Source: Anaerolineae bacterium
GTDB lineage: Bacteria; Chloroflexota; Anaerolineae; 4572-78; NAK82
Direction of reading: 5' to 3'
DNA: 8,326 bases
NCBI GenBank assembly: GCA_025062175.1
Contig: JANXAX010000093.1
Span: 1 to 8,326 of the forward strand
The translations under genes were made by a program, and so were the position numbers. The notes beneath the pieces were generated by a model. The model saw nothing but the letters and a program-made list of their open reading frames with translations. It was not told the DNA's origin and searched no databases. This document shows positions 6,611 to 8,326 of this stretch, piece by piece. Position 1 is the first letter of the stretch. Each line of letters starts with the position of its first letter.

Positions 6611-7268
6611 AATAGGGGCCATCATCGCCAAGGACTTGGCCGCCGAGCTGCGCACGCGCGAGATGCTCGGTGCCATGTTTGTCTTCGCGCTGTTGGTGAT
6701 CTTCATCTTCAATTTTGCCTTCGAGCTGCGCGCCGAGAATCAGCGGGCCTTGGCGCCAGGGGTATTGTGGGTGGCGATCACCTTCTCCGGGATGTTGGGC
6801 CTCTCGCGTTCCTTTATTCGCGAGAAGGACCGTGGCTCGCTCGAAGGATTGCTGTTGGCCCCGGTCGACCGTGGGGTGATCTTCTTGGGCAAAATGCTCG
6901 GCAACGCGCTCTTCATCGTCATCATCGATTGCATCATCCTGCCCGTGTTTGTCGTGCTCTTCGACATTCCGGCCGCGGCGCTGCCCCAGCTCGCTATGAT
7001 CGCCATCCTGGGCACGCTCGGCCTGAGCGGCGTGGGCACGCTGTTCTCGGCTATGGCCGTCCACACCCGCGCACGTGAAGTTTTGTTGCCCGTCCTGCTC
7101 TTCCCCTTGATCGTGCCAGTGATCCTATCTGCCGTGAAGCTCAGCGCCGCTGTGCTCGATCGTCTGCCGTTCGCAGAAGTCCAATCGTGGTTCAGCTTGT
7201 TGGTCGTTTTTGATATTGTCTTCGGCGCGCTCTCCTTTCTCTTTTTCGATTATGTGATCGAGGAATGA
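6594..7268 (+). CDS. ccmB: Heme exporter membrane subunit CcmB
   Basis: CcmB is the six-helix membrane partner of CcmA. The product is 224 residues, about the family norm. Recognisable family segments are the N-terminal cytoplasmic amphipathic stretch (AIIAKDLAAELRTREM), the loop REKDRGSLEGLLLAPVDR (76-93) and RAREVLLPVLLFPLIVP (159-175). Hydrophobic helices lie at roughly 25-45, 55-73, 97-123, 131-155, 162-182 and 198-218. The frame is open back to 6483, but the region before 6594 lies within ccmA in another frame. ATG 6594 gives the expected CcmB start (MQHLCKIGAIIAKDL). No clear SD is seen and the gene overlaps ccmA by 17 bp, consistent with coupled translation and equal stoichiometry. ccmC follows after 17 bp. 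Confidence 0.93.
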   Translation: MQHLCKIGAIIAKDLAAELRTREMLGAMFVFALLVIFIFNFAFELRAENQRALAPGVLWVAITFSGMLGLSRSFIREKDRGSLEGLLLAPVDRGVIFLGKMLGNALFIVIIDCIILPVFVVLFDIPAAALPQLAMIAILGTLGLSGVGTLFSAMAVHTRAREVLLPVLLFPLIVPVILSAVKLSAAVLDRLPFAEVQSWFSLLVVFDIVFGALSFLFFDYVIEE

Positions 7269-7285
7269 CGTTGGGAGACAGGTAG

Positions 7286-8002
7286 ATGCAAAACCCCGCT
7301 TATCTGATGACAGGCCTGTTGATCGTCACCGGACTGCTGATGGTGGCCGCGCTGGTGCTCGCCTTGGGCGTTGCCCCCGACCCGGTCAATCTGGCGACCC
7401 CGACGGAACGGTTTGCGCAGCGCATCTTCTACTTCCACGTGCCCAATTGGTGGGTGGGCTTCCTGGCCTATCTGGTCGCCGCGGTGGCAGGGGCGTTGTA
7501 CCTCGTCTCACGCCAAGAGCGGTGGGATGCCGTGGGGGTATCCTCTATTGAGATCGGCCTTACCTTCAACACCATCGGACTGATCAGCGGTTCCCTGTGG
7601 GCCAAGCCGACGTGGAACACCTGGTGGACATGGGAGCCCCGCCTGACCACAGCCGCCATCGGTTGGCTTATGTACGTCGGGTATCTGATGTTGCGCAGTG
7701 CCATCGAAAATCCTCAACGCCGCGCGCGGTTTGCGGCCGTGTTCAGCATCTTGGCATTTTTGGACGTGCCGGTCATCTTCCTGGCGGTGCGCTGGTGGCG
7801 CACCATCCATCCGGTCGTCATCGGGGCTGAGGGCGGGCAAGGGATCGGAGGATTCGCGCTGGGGCCCACCATCCAACTGGTGTTCTTCGTCTGTCTGGGG
7901 GCCTTCACCCTGCTCTATGTGACGTTGCTTTGGATGCGCTTACGCACGGAGTTCCTCTCCCACCGCGTGGAGCGCATGCGCCAGCGGCTGCTGTTCCGCT
8001 GA
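7286..8002 (+). CDS. ccmC: Heme-handling membrane protein CcmC
   Basis: CcmC presents heme on the extracytoplasmic face and loads it onto CcmE. The 238-residue product has six hydrophobic segments. The WWD domain reads WAKPTWNTWWTWEPRLTT (105-122). The two heme-ligand histidines of E. coli CcmC (H60 and H184) correspond to H51 in FYFHVPNWW and H175 in RWWRTIHPVV. Within the WWD core the usual aspartate (WWxWDxRLT) is glutamate E117. ATG 7286 is well supported by GGGAG at 7273-7277 with an 8-base spacer. It follows ccmB by 17 bp and is followed after 30 bp by a ccmD-like gene, which is the conserved ccmABCD order. The C-terminal tail is basic and cytoplasmic. CcsA-type heme proteins of System II share the WWD signature, but the size, His context and neighbours identify CcmC. 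Confidence 0.96.
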   Translation: MQNPAYLMTGLLIVTGLLMVAALVLALGVAPDPVNLATPTERFAQRIFYFHVPNWWVGFLAYLVAAVAGALYLVSRQERWDAVGVSSIEIGLTFNTIGLISGSLWAKPTWNTWWTWEPRLTTAAIGWLMYVGYLMLRSAIENPQRRARFAAVFSILAFLDVPVIFLAVRWWRTIHPVVIGAEGGQGIGGFALGPTIQLVFFVCLGAFTLLYVTLLWMRLRTEFLSHRVERMRQRLLFR

Positions 8003-8017
8003 GCGCCAAATTCGGTT

Positions 8018-8026
8018 GAGGAGGAG
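8018..8026 (+). promoter_or_regulatory. Strong Shine-Dalgarno of the ccmD-like gene
   Basis: GAGGAGGAG contains the full AGGAGG core (8019-8024), 8 bases before ATG 8033. It is the best ribosome binding site in the window and it fixes the start of the small downstream gene, which has no other support than position and topology. Confidence 0.8.
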
Positions 8027-8032
8027 CGGTCG

Positions 8033-8185
8033 ATGATCTACTTGATTGCGGCGTACGGAGTGGTCTGGCTGATCACCTTCGGGTTCGTGGCGACGGTCTT
8101 CTGGCGACAGCGCCAGCTGCAACAACAAGTGGCGTGGATGGAGCAGCTTTTGGAGACGGAGACAAAAGCGCGCCAGAGCGATTGA
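8033..8185 (+). CDS. ccmD: Small CcmD-like single-helix membrane protein
   Basis: This 50-residue product starts MIYLIAAYGVVWLITFGFVA and ends at TGA 8183-8185. It has one TM helix (about 4-24), then WRQRQLQQQ and a charged, helical cytoplasmic tail (MEQLLETETKARQSD). This is the topology and size of CcmD, the small protein that stabilises the CcmC-CcmE heme complex and aids CcmE release through CcmAB. The Y-x-x-x-x-W and basic post-helix pattern also fits the family. Position right after ccmC, 30 bp away, and the very strong SD support it. Sequence conservation in CcmD is low, so the name relies mainly on context; a generic small membrane protein is the alternative. It is the last gene of the cluster inside the window. 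Confidence 0.82.
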   Translation: MIYLIAAYGVVWLITFGFVATVFWRQRQLQQQVAWMEQLLETETKARQSD

Positions 8186-8194
8186 AACCGCCGC

Positions 8195-8208
8195 CCACGC
8201 GTCCGTGG
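8195..8208 (+). terminator. Weak hairpin 10 bp after ccmD (possible terminator)
   Basis: CCACG (8195-8199) and CGTGG (8204-8208) form a perfect 5-bp, GC-rich stem with a 4-base loop just after the last gene. The following bases (CTGTCTGTTGGT) are only mildly T-rich, with no U-tract, so an intrinsic terminator is uncertain. Confidence 0.25.
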
Positions 8209-8220
8209 CTGTCTGTTGGT

Positions 8221-8326
8221 GCTGCGAGTGAGGGAGGTGTGCCCTCACCCCTGGTCCCTCTCCCGGCGCTGTGAGTGAGGAGGGTGTACCCTCACTCCGA
8301 CTCCTCTCCCGGCGCTGCGGGCGAGG
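8221..8326. repeat. Tandem palindromic intergenic repeat, two units and part of a third, truncated by window edge
   Basis: Unit 1 (8221-8267, 47 bp) and unit 2 (8268-8313, 46 bp) are imperfect copies, and a third begins at 8314 and runs off the edge. Each starts GCTG(C/T)GAGTGAGG, or GCTGCGGGCGAGG in unit 3, and the two complete units end CTCTCCCGGC. Each complete unit holds an inverted repeat: GTGAGGG/CCCTCAC (8228-8234 with 8242-8248) in unit 1, and GAGTGAGG/CCTCACTC (8273-8280 with 8290-8297) in unit 2. No open frame with coding character is seen. This is like the dispersed GC-rich intergenic repeats common in Chloroflexota genomes. Confidence 0.8.

Noticed and set aside
8221..8326. Repeats at the right edge as the start of a CRISPR array
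   Set aside because: The units abut directly with no unique spacers, are imperfect copies of 46-47 bp, and no cas gene is near. They fit tandem intergenic palindromes better.

Overview
The window is almost entirely a System I cytochrome c maturation (ccm) gene cluster on the + strand. Base composition is GC-rich. Three features together suggest a Chloroflexota (Anaerolineae-like) bacterium: the gene order, a four-cysteine CcmH, a short zinc-ribbon protein with a CcmI-like domain, and a carboxypeptidase-regulatory-like membrane protein inside the cluster. The CCCTCACCCC/CTCTCCCGGCGCTG-type intergenic repeats at the right edge fit the same assignment. This placement comes from remembered family features and was not checked by a search.

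Layout from left to right: (1) the 3' end of an unidentified gene whose product ends in a zinc ribbon (to 182); (2) a 52-bp gap with a possible extended -10 promoter; (3) ccmE (235-726), whose product carries a CxxxY heme-binding motif instead of HxxxY; (4) ccmF (821-2950), after a 94-bp gap; (5) a tightly packed, mostly overlapping run of ccmH, ccmG, the CcmI-like zinc-ribbon gene, an uncharacterised signal-peptide/one-TM gene, ccmA and ccmB; (6) ccmC (7286-8002); (7) a 50-residue ccmD-like gene (8033-8185) with a very strong Shine-Dalgarno; (8) a short hairpin and tandem palindromic intergenic repeats running off the right edge.

How the genes work together (family knowledge): CcmA and CcmB form the ABC transporter that, with CcmC and CcmD, loads heme onto CcmE and releases holo-CcmE. 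CcmE carries heme outside the membrane to CcmF, which together with CcmH attaches it to apocytochrome CxxCH motifs. CcmG and CcmH keep the apocytochrome cysteines reduced. Relative to the E. coli order ABCDEFGH, the cluster is a circular permutation (E F H G - I-like - X - A B C D), with G and H swapped.

The points most worth attention are the cysteine-type CcmE coexisting with intact CcmG and CcmH, the uncharacterised 427-residue protein between the CcmI-like gene and ccmA, and the resemblance of its cytoplasmic tail to the CcmI-like domain of its neighbour. No stretch longer than 300 bases lacks a gene. No tRNA, rRNA, CRISPR array, insertion sequence or intact mobile element is visible.
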